The notes beneath the pieces were generated by a model. That model saw only the letters and a program-made list of their open reading frames with translations, made no database searches and had not been told where the DNA came from. A stretch of DNA of 64,000 bases from Hyphomicrobium sp. (lineage in GTDB: Bacteria > Pseudomonadota > Alphaproteobacteria > Rhizobiales > Hyphomicrobiaceae): NCBI GenBank assembly GCA_016793445.1, contig JAEUME010000002.1:188501-252500 (forward strand), written 5' to 3'. This document shows, piece after piece, positions 1-9,733 of the stretch; positions within the stretch are counted from its first letter, which is position 1, and each line of letters opens with the position of its first letter. Position numbers and translations under genes: made by a program.

Positions 1-591
1 CGTCCCTCTGCGCCCGGCAAGATTTGTGACAATATCCTCGATTTGCGCGTGACAAGCTTCCACCGGGCCGCTGGTGTCCACAATGAAATCGGCCTGCGAA
101 CGCTTTTTATCGTCGGCCATCTGGCGCGCGAGCAACTGCGTAAGCTTGGCTTCGCTCATGCCGGACCGTTCCAGCAGCCGCCCGCGCTGAACGTGGTGGG
201 GTGCGCTTACGACGACGACGACATCGACGCTTCCGTCCACGCCTGATTCAAACAAGAGCGGAATTTCAAGAACGGCCATCCGGGCCCCACGCGCGTGCTC
301 GGCGGCTAGAAAGGCGCGTTCCTCCTCGCGCACGCGCGGATGCACAATTTGCTCCAACTCGTGGATGCGCGATGGCGCACGCAAAAGCTCGGCGGACAGC
401 AAGCCACGGTCCACCTTGCCCGCGACCGTCGTGCCTGGAAAGGCCGCTTCGATCTCCTCGGTGAGCGGGCCGCCATAGAGACGGTGCACGGCGGCGTCCG
501 CGTCGAACACACCGATGCCGAGCGCGCGAAACTGCGCGGCCGCTGTTGATTTTCCCATGCCCATGGAGCCTGTGAGACCGATGATGAGCAT
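1..591 (-). CDS. coaE: dephospho-CoA kinase (3' end cut by window edge)
   Basis: The reading frame begins at an ATG at 591 and stays open to base 1, giving 197 codons. The family is about 200 residues, so only a few residues are missing. I translated it by hand: it opens MLIIGLTGSMGMGKST, a P-loop at residues 8-16, followed by the D-A-D-A-A-V-H region and an EIPLLFESG segment typical of CoaE. The enzyme phosphorylates dephospho-CoA, the last step of coenzyme A synthesis, in the cytosol. Its ATG overlaps the aroE stop (TGATG), so it is the fourth gene of a coupled leftward operon. Upstream annotation beyond the window edge cannot be seen. Confidence 0.93.
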   Translation of the reverse strand, partial: MLIIGLTGSMGMGKSTAAAQFRALGIGVFDADAAVHRLYGGPLTEEIEAAFPGTTVAGKVDRGLLSAELLRAPSRIHELEQIVHPRVREEERAFLAAEHARGARMAVLEIPLLFESGVDGSVDVVVVVSAPHHVQRGRLLERSGMSEAKLTQLLARQMADDKKRSQADFIVDTSGPVEACHAQIEDIVTNLAGRRGT

Positions 592-1436
592 CACGCGCCC
601 TCGATGTCTGCAACAATGAGGTCACGCAAATCTTGCGTCACCTGCGGGCGCACGCCGAACCACTTTTCAAATCCCGGAACCGCCTGATGCAGCAGCATGC
701 CTAGTCCATCGACACCAGTCAGACCCTTTGCGCGCGCCGACTTCAGGAAGCTGGTTTCAAGCGGGACATAGACGATATCTGCCGCAACGGCGCCTGCACG
801 GCATCTTGAGAAATCGATCCCAGGATCCCCCACGCCCTTCATGCCGAGTGTCGTAGTGTTGACGATCACGCCAGCTTCGCACGCCACATCGTTGCGCTTA
901 TCCCAATCGATTGCACAAACCTTCTCGCCGAAGTGATCCGCCAACTGATCGGCACGGCGCCGAGACCGGTTGGCAATGAGGATGCGCGCCACACCTGCTT
1001 TCAGAAATCCGTAGACGATGGCCCGCGCCGCGCCGCCCGCGCCCAGGATCAGTACAGGCGCATTCTGCGCATTCCAGCCTGGAGCCGACAGATCGAGATG
1101 GGTCATAAAGCCATAGGTGTCTGTATTCGCGCCATGCAGCTTGCCCCCTTCAAGCCAGAGCGTGTTGGCCGCACCGACGGCAATGGCGCTGTCGTCTTTC
1201 ACATCGGCAGCGCTGAAGGCTGCTTCCTTGTGGGGTACGGTGACATTGCAGCCTGCAAAGCCGCGCTCCGCGAGCGTCGAAACGAAAGCTTTCACGTCTT
1301 CCGGCTTGACCGCCTCCTTCGTGTAGCTCCCCTTGATCCCATAGCGCTTCAGCCAATAGCTATGAATGAGCGGCGAGCGGGAATGCTCGATCGGCCAACC
1401 GATGACGCAGGCTCTTTTCGCGGTGGTGCTTGTCAT
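591..1436 (-). CDS. aroE: shikimate dehydrogenase (NADP)
   Basis: A 281-residue protein of normal family length. It reduces 3-dehydroshikimate to shikimate in aromatic amino acid synthesis. Visible signatures are the substrate-binding SRSP near residues 19-22, NVTVPHK at 64-70 with the catalytic lysine at 70, the NTD at 104-106, and the nucleotide-binding GAGGAARA at 132-139. The start ATG overlaps the maf stop codon (ATGA) and its stop overlaps the coaE start, so it is translationally coupled on both sides. The order ppsR-maf-aroE-coaE is conserved in Hyphomicrobiales. Confidence 0.96.
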   Translation of the reverse strand: MTSTTAKRACVIGWPIEHSRSPLIHSYWLKRYGIKGSYTKEAVKPEDVKAFVSTLAERGFAGCNVTVPHKEAAFSAADVKDDSAIAVGAANTLWLEGGKLHGANTDTYGFMTHLDLSAPGWNAQNAPVLILGAGGAARAIVYGFLKAGVARILIANRSRRRADQLADHFGEKVCAIDWDKRNDVACEAGVIVNTTTLGMKGVGDPGIDFSRCRAGAVAADIVYVPLETSFLKSARAKGLTGVDGLGMLLHQAVPGFEKWFGVRPQVTQDLRDLIVADIEGA

Positions 1437-2047
1437 GACATCAGCGCTCCGTGCGCCCGCAAAGCGCCAAGAACGGCCAGCAACGGCAAGCCCAACACCG
1501 TGAAGTAGTCGCCTTCGATCTTCTCGAAAAGCTGCACACCGGACCGTTCCAGCTCATAGCAGCCGACACAATTCAGGATAACGGGACCGGCTTCATCGAG
1601 ATACCGGCTCAGGAAGCGATCGGAAAAATCCCGCATGGTCAGTCGCGCCCGGTCTTCTCCATGCCACAACAGTGCATCATCGCGCGCAAGAGCCGTCGCA
1701 CTGATCAATTCATGCGTGCGCCCGCGCAGTTTCTTCAATACCGCGCGCGCTTCATCCAATGTCGCCACTTTGGAATAGATCGTGTTCTCGAACACCAGAA
1801 TCTGGTCCGCGCCTATAACGAGACAGCCCGGTTTGTCGCGCGAGACGACACGCGCTTTCTCCTGGGCCAGGCGCGCTGCGATCGCCGCGGGACGAATATG
1901 CGGATCGACCGCGATCATCGCCGACTTGATGGCATCTTCATCAAGACGCGCAGGCACGATCTCGCACGTGACGCCGGCAGCCGACAAAATCGCGCGGCGC
2001 GCCGGACTTGCCGAGGCAAGGATGACGGGCGATGCGGAATCAGTCAT
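1433..2047 (-). CDS. maf: Maf family nucleotide pyrophosphatase
   Basis: A 204-residue Maf/Ham1-fold protein. The family hydrolyses non-canonical or modified nucleoside triphosphates to monophosphates and has been linked to division control in other bacteria. Signatures are LASASPARRAIL near residues 10-21, the LVIGADQ segment near 76-82, and a conserved NCVGCYELE stretch towards the C terminus. Which Maf subgroup it belongs to (m7GTP or dTTP/UTP type) is not settled by eye. It overlaps ppsR upstream and aroE downstream by ATGA junctions. Confidence 0.92.
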   Translation of the reverse strand: MTDSASPVILASASPARRAILSAAGVTCEIVPARLDEDAIKSAMIAVDPHIRPAAIAARLAQEKARVVSRDKPGCLVIGADQILVFENTIYSKVATLDEARAVLKKLRGRTHELISATALARDDALLWHGEDRARLTMRDFSDRFLSRYLDEAGPVILNCVGCYELERSGVQLFEKIEGDYFTVLGLPLLAVLGALRAHGALMS

Positions 2048-2907
2048 GATGCAGGCTCGGCATCCGGATCGGGGTGGGCCGACGGATCACCGCGATCGTG
2101 CAACAACTTCAAGATCATTGAAGCTGACTCTTCGATGGAACGGCGCGTGACATCGATGACCGGCCAGCCATGCTTTGCAGCAATGCGTCGCGTATAGGCG
2201 ATCTCGGCCCCAATGGTTTCGCGATCCACATAGGTATCGAGGTCACGGTCTGCCAGCAAAATCGCGCGGTTGCGGCGCACCTCCGCGATGCGATCGGCAT
2301 TCGCGATGAGACATACCACGAAGGCTGTGTGCGGCTCGGTCAACTTGGCGGGCAGCGGCACCTGGGGCACTAGCGGCAGATTGGCGGTTTTGTAGCCGCG
2401 TTGCGCCAGATAGATGCTGGTCGGCGTCTTGGACGTGCGCGAGATGCCAAGAACAATAATGTCCGCGTCACTCAGGTTCTCCGGCAGCCGGCCGTCATCG
2501 TGATGGATGGTGAAGTTCATGGCGTCTATGCGCCGGAAGTAATCCGCATCAAGCACGTGCTGGCCGGCGACTGTCGGCGTACGTGGCGCCCCAAGGTAGC
2601 TTTCGAAGATTTGCATGATTGGCTGCAGCACGGCGTGACAGGGAACTTTGAGGTCCTTGCAATACTGCTCGAGCTCTTCGCCCAGCGCCTTGTTCACAAC
2701 TGTATAGAGGACGATGCCTGGCTCTTTCTCGACGGCATTCAGCACGCGCTTCAGTTGGCGCTGTGTGCGCACGAGCGCATGCATATGCTCGATGGCACGC
2801 ACGTTGGGATATTGGACAGCCACCGCCTTGGCGATGGCCGCAAGGGTCTCGCCGGTAGAATCCGAAACCAAGTGCATATGGAATACACGCGATGCCTGAA
2901 TGGCCAT
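2044..2907 (-). CDS. ppsR: kinase/pyrophosphorylase (PEP synthase or PPDK regulatory protein, DUF299)
   Basis: A 287-residue DUF299 protein. Family members reversibly phosphorylate and dephosphorylate PEP synthase or pyruvate phosphate dikinase at a threonine, using ADP and phosphate. Seen here: SDSTGET at residues 15-21 and the P-loop-like GISRTSKTP at 154-162. Which dikinase it controls cannot be read from this window. It is the first gene of the leftward operon ppsR-maf-aroE-coaE and diverges from hemE across the putative replication origin. In Caulobacter the homologue (RP001) flanks the origin in the same way. Confidence 0.93.
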   Translation of the reverse strand: MAIQASRVFHMHLVSDSTGETLAAIAKAVAVQYPNVRAIEHMHALVRTQRQLKRVLNAVEKEPGIVLYTVVNKALGEELEQYCKDLKVPCHAVLQPIMQIFESYLGAPRTPTVAGQHVLDADYFRRIDAMNFTIHHDDGRLPENLSDADIIVLGISRTSKTPTSIYLAQRGYKTANLPLVPQVPLPAKLTEPHTAFVVCLIANADRIAEVRRNRAILLADRDLDTYVDRETIGAEIAYTRRIAAKHGWPVIDVTRRSIEESASMILKLLHDRGDPSAHPDPDAEPAS

Positions 2908-3358
2908 GTTGGCTCTCTAACAACCTTCCGGCAGGCTGTTGGTAAGTTGAGGGGGAAGACCGGAGCCCACAGAGCGGGAAGACAGGTTGAGACAACAACT
3001 GGCTACTTGCCAAGCGCGATAGCCACATTTGCACAAAAGCGGATATCCCGGCAGCACCCGAACCGAACTTCGAGGATAACCCTACCCTCAGCCCAGCGTC
3101 CCCAGGTTGCCGACATATACTTCATACGAGTTGAAGCTGCACGCCCGCCGTATCCAGTTTGAAAAAGAAAAGCTATTTGACACTATTGCCTAGCACGGGT
3201 CTCACCGCCTAGACCTCGTGGTCGAAGTACGGGCGGCGGGCTTGATGTGGATAAGCTGAGGAAAGCTCAGAGATCCCCAGAACCCACAGTCCTAATAAGA
3301 CTCAATAAAAACCTCTCAAGATTCTTGATTTGAAGTTTTAAGGGAAGGGCGTTTGGCC
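2908..3358. other. putative chromosomal replication origin (oriC) between ppsR and hemE
   Basis: A 451-base gap with no convincing gene. It contains a perfect DnaA box (TGTGGATAA, 3246-3254), two TCCCCA hexamers (3099-3104 and 3274-3279) like the weak DnaA W-boxes of Caulobacter, two GANTC sites (GACTC 3299-3303, GATTC 3320-3324) and an AT-rich stretch from about 3290 to 3340. It is known that several alphaproteobacterial origins lie between hemE and the RP001/DUF299 gene. Genes on both sides point away from it, as expected for co-orientation with replication. No TTAA-N7-TTAA CtrA site was found inside. The call rests mainly on position; cumulative GC skew was not computed. Confidence 0.68.
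3246..3254 (-). promoter_or_regulatory. perfect DnaA box
   Basis: The top strand reads TGTGGATAA, the exact reverse complement of the consensus TTATCCACA. It lies in the ppsR/hemE gap, about 105 bases before hemE. Two-mismatch relatives exist nearby (for example around 3018-3027), but no other perfect copy is present in the gap. Confidence 0.75.
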
Positions 3359-4414
3359 ATGCAGATGGACATCGGGTCCAAAGCCGCAAGACGGTTCCTG
3401 GAACCCTTTCGCGGCAAGGCCTGCTCGCCGCCTCCCATCTGGCTCATGCGCCAGGCCGGACGCTATCTACCGGAGTATCGCGAGACGCGCACCAAGGCCG
3501 GCGGGTTCCTCAACCTGTGCTACACGCCTGAGCTTGCAGCCGAGGTGACCCTTCAGCCGATCCGGCGCTACGGCTTTGACGCGGCTATCCTGTTCTCGGA
3601 TATCCTGGTCGTTCCCGATGCGCTCGGCCAGAAGGTGAGTTTTGTCGAGGGTGAAGGGCCGAGGCTTGAACCGATTCGCAATGTCAACGACTTGCGCCGA
3701 CTCGATCCAGCGCGTACGGCTCGGACATTCGCGCCCGTTTGGGAGACCGTGGCGCGTCTGCGGCAGGATTTGCCGCGCGAAACGTCACTGATCGGATTTT
3801 GCGGGGCGCCGTGGACGGTGGCGACCTACATGGTTCAGGGCGAGGGATCGTCCGATCAGGCGGAAGCGCGGTTATGGGCCTATCGGGATCGTGAAGGCTT
3901 CTCCAGGCTCATCGACATCCTGGTAGAAACCTCGATTTCCTACCTCGACAACCAGGTGAAGGCGGGTGCGGACTGCCTGCAGATCTTCGACACATGGGCG
4001 GGTAGTCTGCCTGATGACGAATTCGACCGCTGGGTTGTGGACCCGACCCGGCGCATCCGTGAAAGTCTGCGGGATCTTCATCCCGATGTTCCCGTTATCG
4101 GGTTTCCGCGTGGGGCGGGCCCGGCGGCGGTGTGGTATGTGGCCGAAACCGGAGTCGATGGCATCGGCTGCGATACGGCGACGCCGCCCTACGTGATGAA
4201 GGAAGCCTTCGAGGATGAGGACGTCGTCGTGCAGGGGAATCTCGATCCTTTGCTGCTGGTGGCCGGAGGCACGCAGATGGACGAGCGGGTTGATGAGATT
4301 CTGAGCCTCATGGCTGGCCAGCGCTTTATCTTCAATCTCGGTCACGGCATCGTCCCGCAAACTCCGCCCGAGAATGTCGCGCGCCTCGTTGAGCGCGTCC
4401 GCAAAGGGACTTAA
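3359..4414 (+). CDS. hemE: uroporphyrinogen decarboxylase
   Basis: A 351-residue protein from the ATG at 3359. It decarboxylates the four acetate side chains of uroporphyrinogen III to give coproporphyrinogen III. The signatures PIWLMRQAGRYLPEYR (about residues 26-41), FSDILVVPDALG and GFCGAPWTVATYM are clear. An upstream in-frame TTG at 3353 lies only 3 bases from the AAGGG ribosome-binding site (3345-3349); the ATG at 3359 has normal spacing, so I chose it. The stop is followed after 3 bases by hemJ, so the two haem genes form one operon. The gene starts just right of the putative origin. Confidence 0.96.
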   Translation: MQMDIGSKAARRFLEPFRGKACSPPPIWLMRQAGRYLPEYRETRTKAGGFLNLCYTPELAAEVTLQPIRRYGFDAAILFSDILVVPDALGQKVSFVEGEGPRLEPIRNVNDLRRLDPARTARTFAPVWETVARLRQDLPRETSLIGFCGAPWTVATYMVQGEGSSDQAEARLWAYRDREGFSRLIDILVETSISYLDNQVKAGADCLQIFDTWAGSLPDDEFDRWVVDPTRRIRESLRDLHPDVPVIGFPRGAGPAAVWYVAETGVDGIGCDTATPPYVMKEAFEDEDVVVQGNLDPLLLVAGGTQMDERVDEILSLMAGQRFIFNLGHGIVPQTPPENVARLVERVRKGT

Positions 4415-4417
4415 GTC

Positions 4418-4957
4418 ATGGCTGGCGAGAGGGAAACGTCGGGAGGGGCGTCGTCACCTGCTGCAAGGGCAGCGATTTCTCTCATCATGACAGTGTCTTT
4501 TGCCGCCGCGTTGGTGGTCGTGATCGGTGATGGCGCCTACCTTTGGATCAAGGCCATTCACGTCATTGCCATTATCTCGTGGATGGCCGGGATGCTCTAT
4601 CTGCCGCGCTTGTTCATCTATCATTGCGAAGCCGAAAAAGGCTCTGCGCAGTCGGAGACGTTCAAGGTGATGGAGGGGAGGCTGCTTCGCATCATTATCA
4701 ACCCGGCGATGCTCATCTCCTGGGTGCTGGGGCTGTGGCTTGCGTCGACGGGTGGTTTTTTTTCCGCGCCCTGGTTTCACGCAAAGTTGGCGTTGGTCAT
4801 TGCGCTGTCGGCGGTGCACGGCTACTTCTCGATGGCCGTGCGCGCCTTTGCGGAGGACCGTAACGAAAGGCCGCCCCGGTTCTGGCGGATCGTCAACGAA
4901 GTCCCGACCATCTTGATGATTCTGATCGTCATTCTGGTGATCGTGAAGCCGTTCTGA
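4418..4957 (+). CDS. hemJ: protoporphyrinogen IX oxidase, HemJ/CopD-like membrane protein
   Basis: A 179-residue integral membrane protein with about five hydrophobic segments. HemJ is the oxygen-independent-looking alternative to HemG/HemY and oxidises protoporphyrinogen IX. Seen: the conserved histidine in KAIHVIAIISWMAGM (His48), followed by PRLFIYHCEAE, RLLRIIINP and a W-L-G-L-W-L segment. HemJ proteins are commonly about 140-150 residues; the extra roughly 40 residues here are an N-terminal extension with an additional hydrophobic helix (about 20-36). It starts 3 bases after hemE, so the context supports a haem-pathway role. Confidence 0.9.
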   Translation: MAGERETSGGASSPAARAAISLIMTVSFAAALVVVIGDGAYLWIKAIHVIAIISWMAGMLYLPRLFIYHCEAEKGSAQSETFKVMEGRLLRIIINPAMLISWVLGLWLASTGGFFSAPWFHAKLALVIALSAVHGYFSMAVRAFAEDRNERPPRFWRIVNEVPTILMILIVILVIVKPF

Positions 4958-4963
4958 AGCCCT

Positions 4964-4991
4964 TTGCCAAGCCGCGCGGATCTGATATAAG
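4964..4991 (+). promoter_or_regulatory. candidate promoter for rho
   Basis: TTGCCA at 4964-4969 and TATAAG at 4986-4991 are separated by 16 bases. They sit immediately after the hemJ stop and would leave a leader of about 200 bases before rho. Long leaders are usual for rho, which is often autoregulated. No leader peptide with a good start and ribosome-binding site was found. Prediction by eye only. Confidence 0.4.
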
Positions 4992-5196
4992 CCTTCGCAC
5001 GTTATTCAGCGGGTCGCTGCCGAGCGGCAGACAATCCGTCGGCGGCAACGTCCAGGAGTAAGCTGGCGGCCGCCCCGTAAGGCGCCCTGCCCTACGCTGT
5101 AAACCCCTCACCTTCGATCGCCCGATCATCCCCACACTCAATATTTCAATATCCCTGTCTCGCCCGGTTACCGTGGCACTCCCGGAGTTTTTACCC

Positions 5197-6462
5197 ATGA
5201 AGGAAATGAAGCTCGAGGACCTGAAGCGGAAGTCGCCCGCTGAAATGGTCTCGTTTGCTGAAGAGGTCGGCGTAGAGAACGCCTCGACCCTGCGCAAGCA
5301 AGAGCTGATGTTCGCGACCTTAAAGCAGCTCGCGACCCAGGAAACCGAAATCATCGCGACTGGCGTCGTCGAGGTGCTGCAGGACGGCTTCGGCTTCCTG
5401 CGCTCGCCTGACGCCAACTACCTGCCCGGCCCCGACGATATCTACGTCTCGCCGTCGCAGATCCGCCGCTTCGCTTTGCGCACCGGCGATACTGTCGAAG
5501 GACAGATCAGAGGACCCAAGGAGGGAGAACGTTACTTCGCTCTTCTCAAGGTCAACAAGATCAACTTCGAGGATCCCGAAGCAACCAAGCACAAGATCAA
5601 CTTCGACAACTTGACGCCGCTCTATCCGACCAAGTGGCTCAAGATGGAAATCGAAGACCCTACCATCAAGGATCTGTCTCCGCGCGTCATCGACGTGGTG
5701 GTTCCGCTGGGCAAGGGCCAGCGCGCGCTGATCGTCGCGCCGCCCCGCACGGGCAAGACCGTGCTGCTGCAGAACATTGCCCACTCGATCACGGCCAACC
5801 ATCCCGAGTGCTATCTCATCGTGCTGCTCATCGACGAGCGTCCGGAGGAAGTTACCGACATGCAGCGCTCGGTGAAGGGCGAGGTCATTTCCTCCACCTT
5901 CGATGAGCCTCCGTCGCGTCACGTCCAGGTCTCGGAAATGGTCATCGAGAAGGCAAAGCGTCTCGTTGAGCATAAGAGGGATGTCGTTATTTTGCTCGAC
6001 TCGATCACACGTCTGGGTCGTGCCTACAACACTGTCGTGCCGTCGTCCGGCAAAGTGCTGACCGGTGGCGTGGACTCCAACGCCCTCCAGCGGCCCAAGC
6101 GCTTCTTCGGCGCGGCGCGCAACATCGAGGAAGGCGGCTCGCTCACCATCATCGCGACTGCCCTTGTGGACACCGGATCGCGCATGGACGAAGTGATCTT
6201 CGAAGAGTTCAAGGGTACCGGCAACTCGGAAATCATCCTGGACCGCAAGGTCTCCGACAAGCGCGTGTTTCCGGCGATCGACGTGGCCCGCTCGGGCACG
6301 CGCAAGGAAGACTTGTTGGTTCCCAGGGATCAGCTCAAGAAGGTCTACGTTCTGCGCCGCATTCTGAACCCGATGGGTACCATGGACGCCATCGAGTTCC
6401 TCATCGACAAGCTGAAGTCGACCAAGACCAACGGCGAGTTCTTCCAGAGCATGAATACGTAA
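5197..6462 (+). CDS. rho: transcription termination factor Rho
   Basis: A 421-residue RNA-dependent ATPase/helicase that terminates transcription as a hexamer. The N terminus [16 protein letters not shown] is the usual alphaproteobacterial Rho start. The cold-shock-like RNA-binding domain follows ([23 protein letters not shown] in part), then Walker A APPRTGKT near residue 185 and Walker B with IDERPEEV. I chose the ATG at 5197 because GGAG (5184-5187) is well spaced and the family N terminus fits; an upstream in-frame GTG at 5173 would add eight atypical residues. The gene is followed by a strong hairpin terminator. Confidence 0.97.
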   Translation: MKEMKLEDLKRKSPAEMVSFAEEVGVENASTLRKQELMFATLKQLATQETEIIATGVVEVLQDGFGFLRSPDANYLPGPDDIYVSPSQIRRFALRTGDTVEGQIRGPKEGERYFALLKVNKINFEDPEATKHKINFDNLTPLYPTKWLKMEIEDPTIKDLSPRVIDVVVPLGKGQRALIVAPPRTGKTVLLQNIAHSITANHPECYLIVLLIDERPEEVTDMQRSVKGEVISSTFDEPPSRHVQVSEMVIEKAKRLVEHKRDVVILLDSITRLGRAYNTVVPSSGKVLTGGVDSNALQRPKRFFGAARNIEEGGSLTIIATALVDTGSRMDEVIFEEFKGTGNSEIILDRKVSDKRVFPAIDVARSGTRKEDLLVPRDQLKKVYVLRRILNPMGTMDAIEFLIDKLKSTKTNGEFFQSMNT

Positions 6463-6496
6463 TCGCCGCCGCACGGCCGCGTGCGGCTACGATAAC

Positions 6497-6531
6497 AAAA
6501 AAGGGCCGCTGGACTGCAGCGGCCCTTTTTT
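6497..6531. terminator. bidirectional intrinsic terminator after rho
   Basis: A 15-base-pair stem (6497-6511 pairs with 6517-6531, core GGGCCGCTG/CAGCGGCCC) with a 5-base loop, flanked by six A on one side and six T on the other. It lies between the convergent rho and the hydroxylase gene and can act on both strands. Confidence 0.9.
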
Positions 6532-6541
6532 CATGTGAAAC
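6528..6541. promoter_or_regulatory. degenerate parS-like sequence
   Basis: The sequence TTTTCATGTGAAAC differs from the parS core GTTTCACGTGAAAC at two positions. It overlaps the T-run of the rho terminator. It may be a decayed or weak ParB site; the terminator T-run alone could produce part of the match. Confidence 0.3.
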
Positions 6542-6551
6542 GTGAAGCGGC

Positions 6552-7511
6552 TCACTCCGCCGGATGCAGCAGGTCGGGATGGTGCTTCTCGACGACCTCT
6601 CGCGCTTCCTGGGCCGCGGACTTCTTGCGATAGCGCTCGGGCTCGCCGGCGCCGGGCTTGTAGTAGAAGGGCAGCAGCAACTGCTCCCAATACGATTTGG
6701 GGAAGTTGGGCAGCTCGTCGACACCAAGATCCTTGTGCGTGATCGGACGCGAGGGCTTGGCGTGGAACGTGCCGAACAGGCGATCCCAGAACGAGAAGAA
6801 CAGGCCGAAATTGCAGTCGCCCTCGGTGCCCCAGTTGACGTGATGCAGATGATGCACGCGGCCGATGGCGAGGTAGCCGTCAAGCGGTCCAAGCCGCTGT
6901 TCGACGTTGGAGTGCTGCACGATCAGCGTCACGGTGATGAGGAAGCCGAGCACGATGGCAACGTCCTGCGTCATGCCCATGATGACGAGCGGCGCTTGAC
7001 CGATGATCATGTCGATGGACTGGTGCAGCGGATGGCGGATGACGCCATTGAAACCGTAAAGCCGGCCGACGCCGTGATGGACAGCATGCAATCGCCACAG
7101 CATCGGGATCTTATGGCTCGCCCAGTGAATAACCATGAAGGCGAAGTCGGCAATGAGGAAGGCGAGCAGCACCTGGCCCCATAGCGGCCACTGGGTCGGC
7201 CAGATGCCTTGGAAGGGGAACATCCATTGGATGAGGGGGATCATCAGGACGCCGTTCAGCGCCGATAACTCATAGATAGCCGTATGCCAGATATTGGCGG
7301 TCGTATCGCCGTGATCATGGTGATCGTTCCATTCAGGATAGAATGGCGCGATTCTCTCGGCGGCGAAGGACGTGGCGTACGCAATCACCAGAAGTGGCGC
7401 GAGCCAGAAATACGAATGACCGTTGGCGACGACCCAATAGGCTGCACCTGTAAGTCCAAGCATCAGAAACGGGGCATAAACCCAACGCACGATCGAACGC
7501 AGTGTAGACAT
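6552..7511 (-). CDS. sterol desaturase / fatty acid hydroxylase family membrane protein
   Basis: A 319-residue membrane protein of the di-iron, histidine-rich hydroxylase superfamily. It has several hydrophobic segments and the expected histidine motifs: HWASH (129-133), HAVHH (142-146), His160 and HHLHH (220-224). These bind two irons that activate oxygen for hydroxylation or desaturation of a lipid. The substrate cannot be told from sequence; carotenoid, sterol/hopanoid or fatty acid are possible. The start is the ATG at 7511, 9 bases from AGGAGGAA (7521-7528); a TTG at 7520 abuts that site and is rejected. The gene converges on rho. Confidence 0.88.
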   Translation of the reverse strand: MSTLRSIVRWVYAPFLMLGLTGAAYWVVANGHSYFWLAPLLVIAYATSFAAERIAPFYPEWNDHHDHGDTTANIWHTAIYELSALNGVLMIPLIQWMFPFQGIWPTQWPLWGQVLLAFLIADFAFMVIHWASHKIPMLWRLHAVHHGVGRLYGFNGVIRHPLHQSIDMIIGQAPLVIMGMTQDVAIVLGFLITVTLIVQHSNVEQRLGPLDGYLAIGRVHHLHHVNWGTEGDCNFGLFFSFWDRLFGTFHAKPSRPITHKDLGVDELPNFPKSYWEQLLLPFYYKPGAGEPERYRKKSAAQEAREVVEKHHPDLLHPAE

Positions 7512-7601
7512 GAGACCCAATTCCTCCTGGGGTCAATACAATCATAGCCTGAAAGCGCAGCCCAGTCTTGTGACCAAGGGATCTTTCAACGCGGTAAATG
7601 C

Positions 7602-9641
<2,040 letters not shown>

Positions 9642-9733
9642 TTTACAACATTTCCAGAGGGGTAACGGCACTGTGGTCCGCAAAGGCCGATGGTTCCATT
9701 GCGGGCACGTGCAACTACGAGTACGCGATTGCC

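Noticed and set aside
3018..3027. Second DnaA-box-like sequence in the candidate origin
   Set aside because: Two mismatches to TTATCCACA; not distinguishable from chance by eye.
5320..6474. Open frame of 384 codons antisense to rho
   Set aside because: Lies fully opposite a certain gene; its translation has no family features and is typical of antisense shadows in GC-rich coding DNA.
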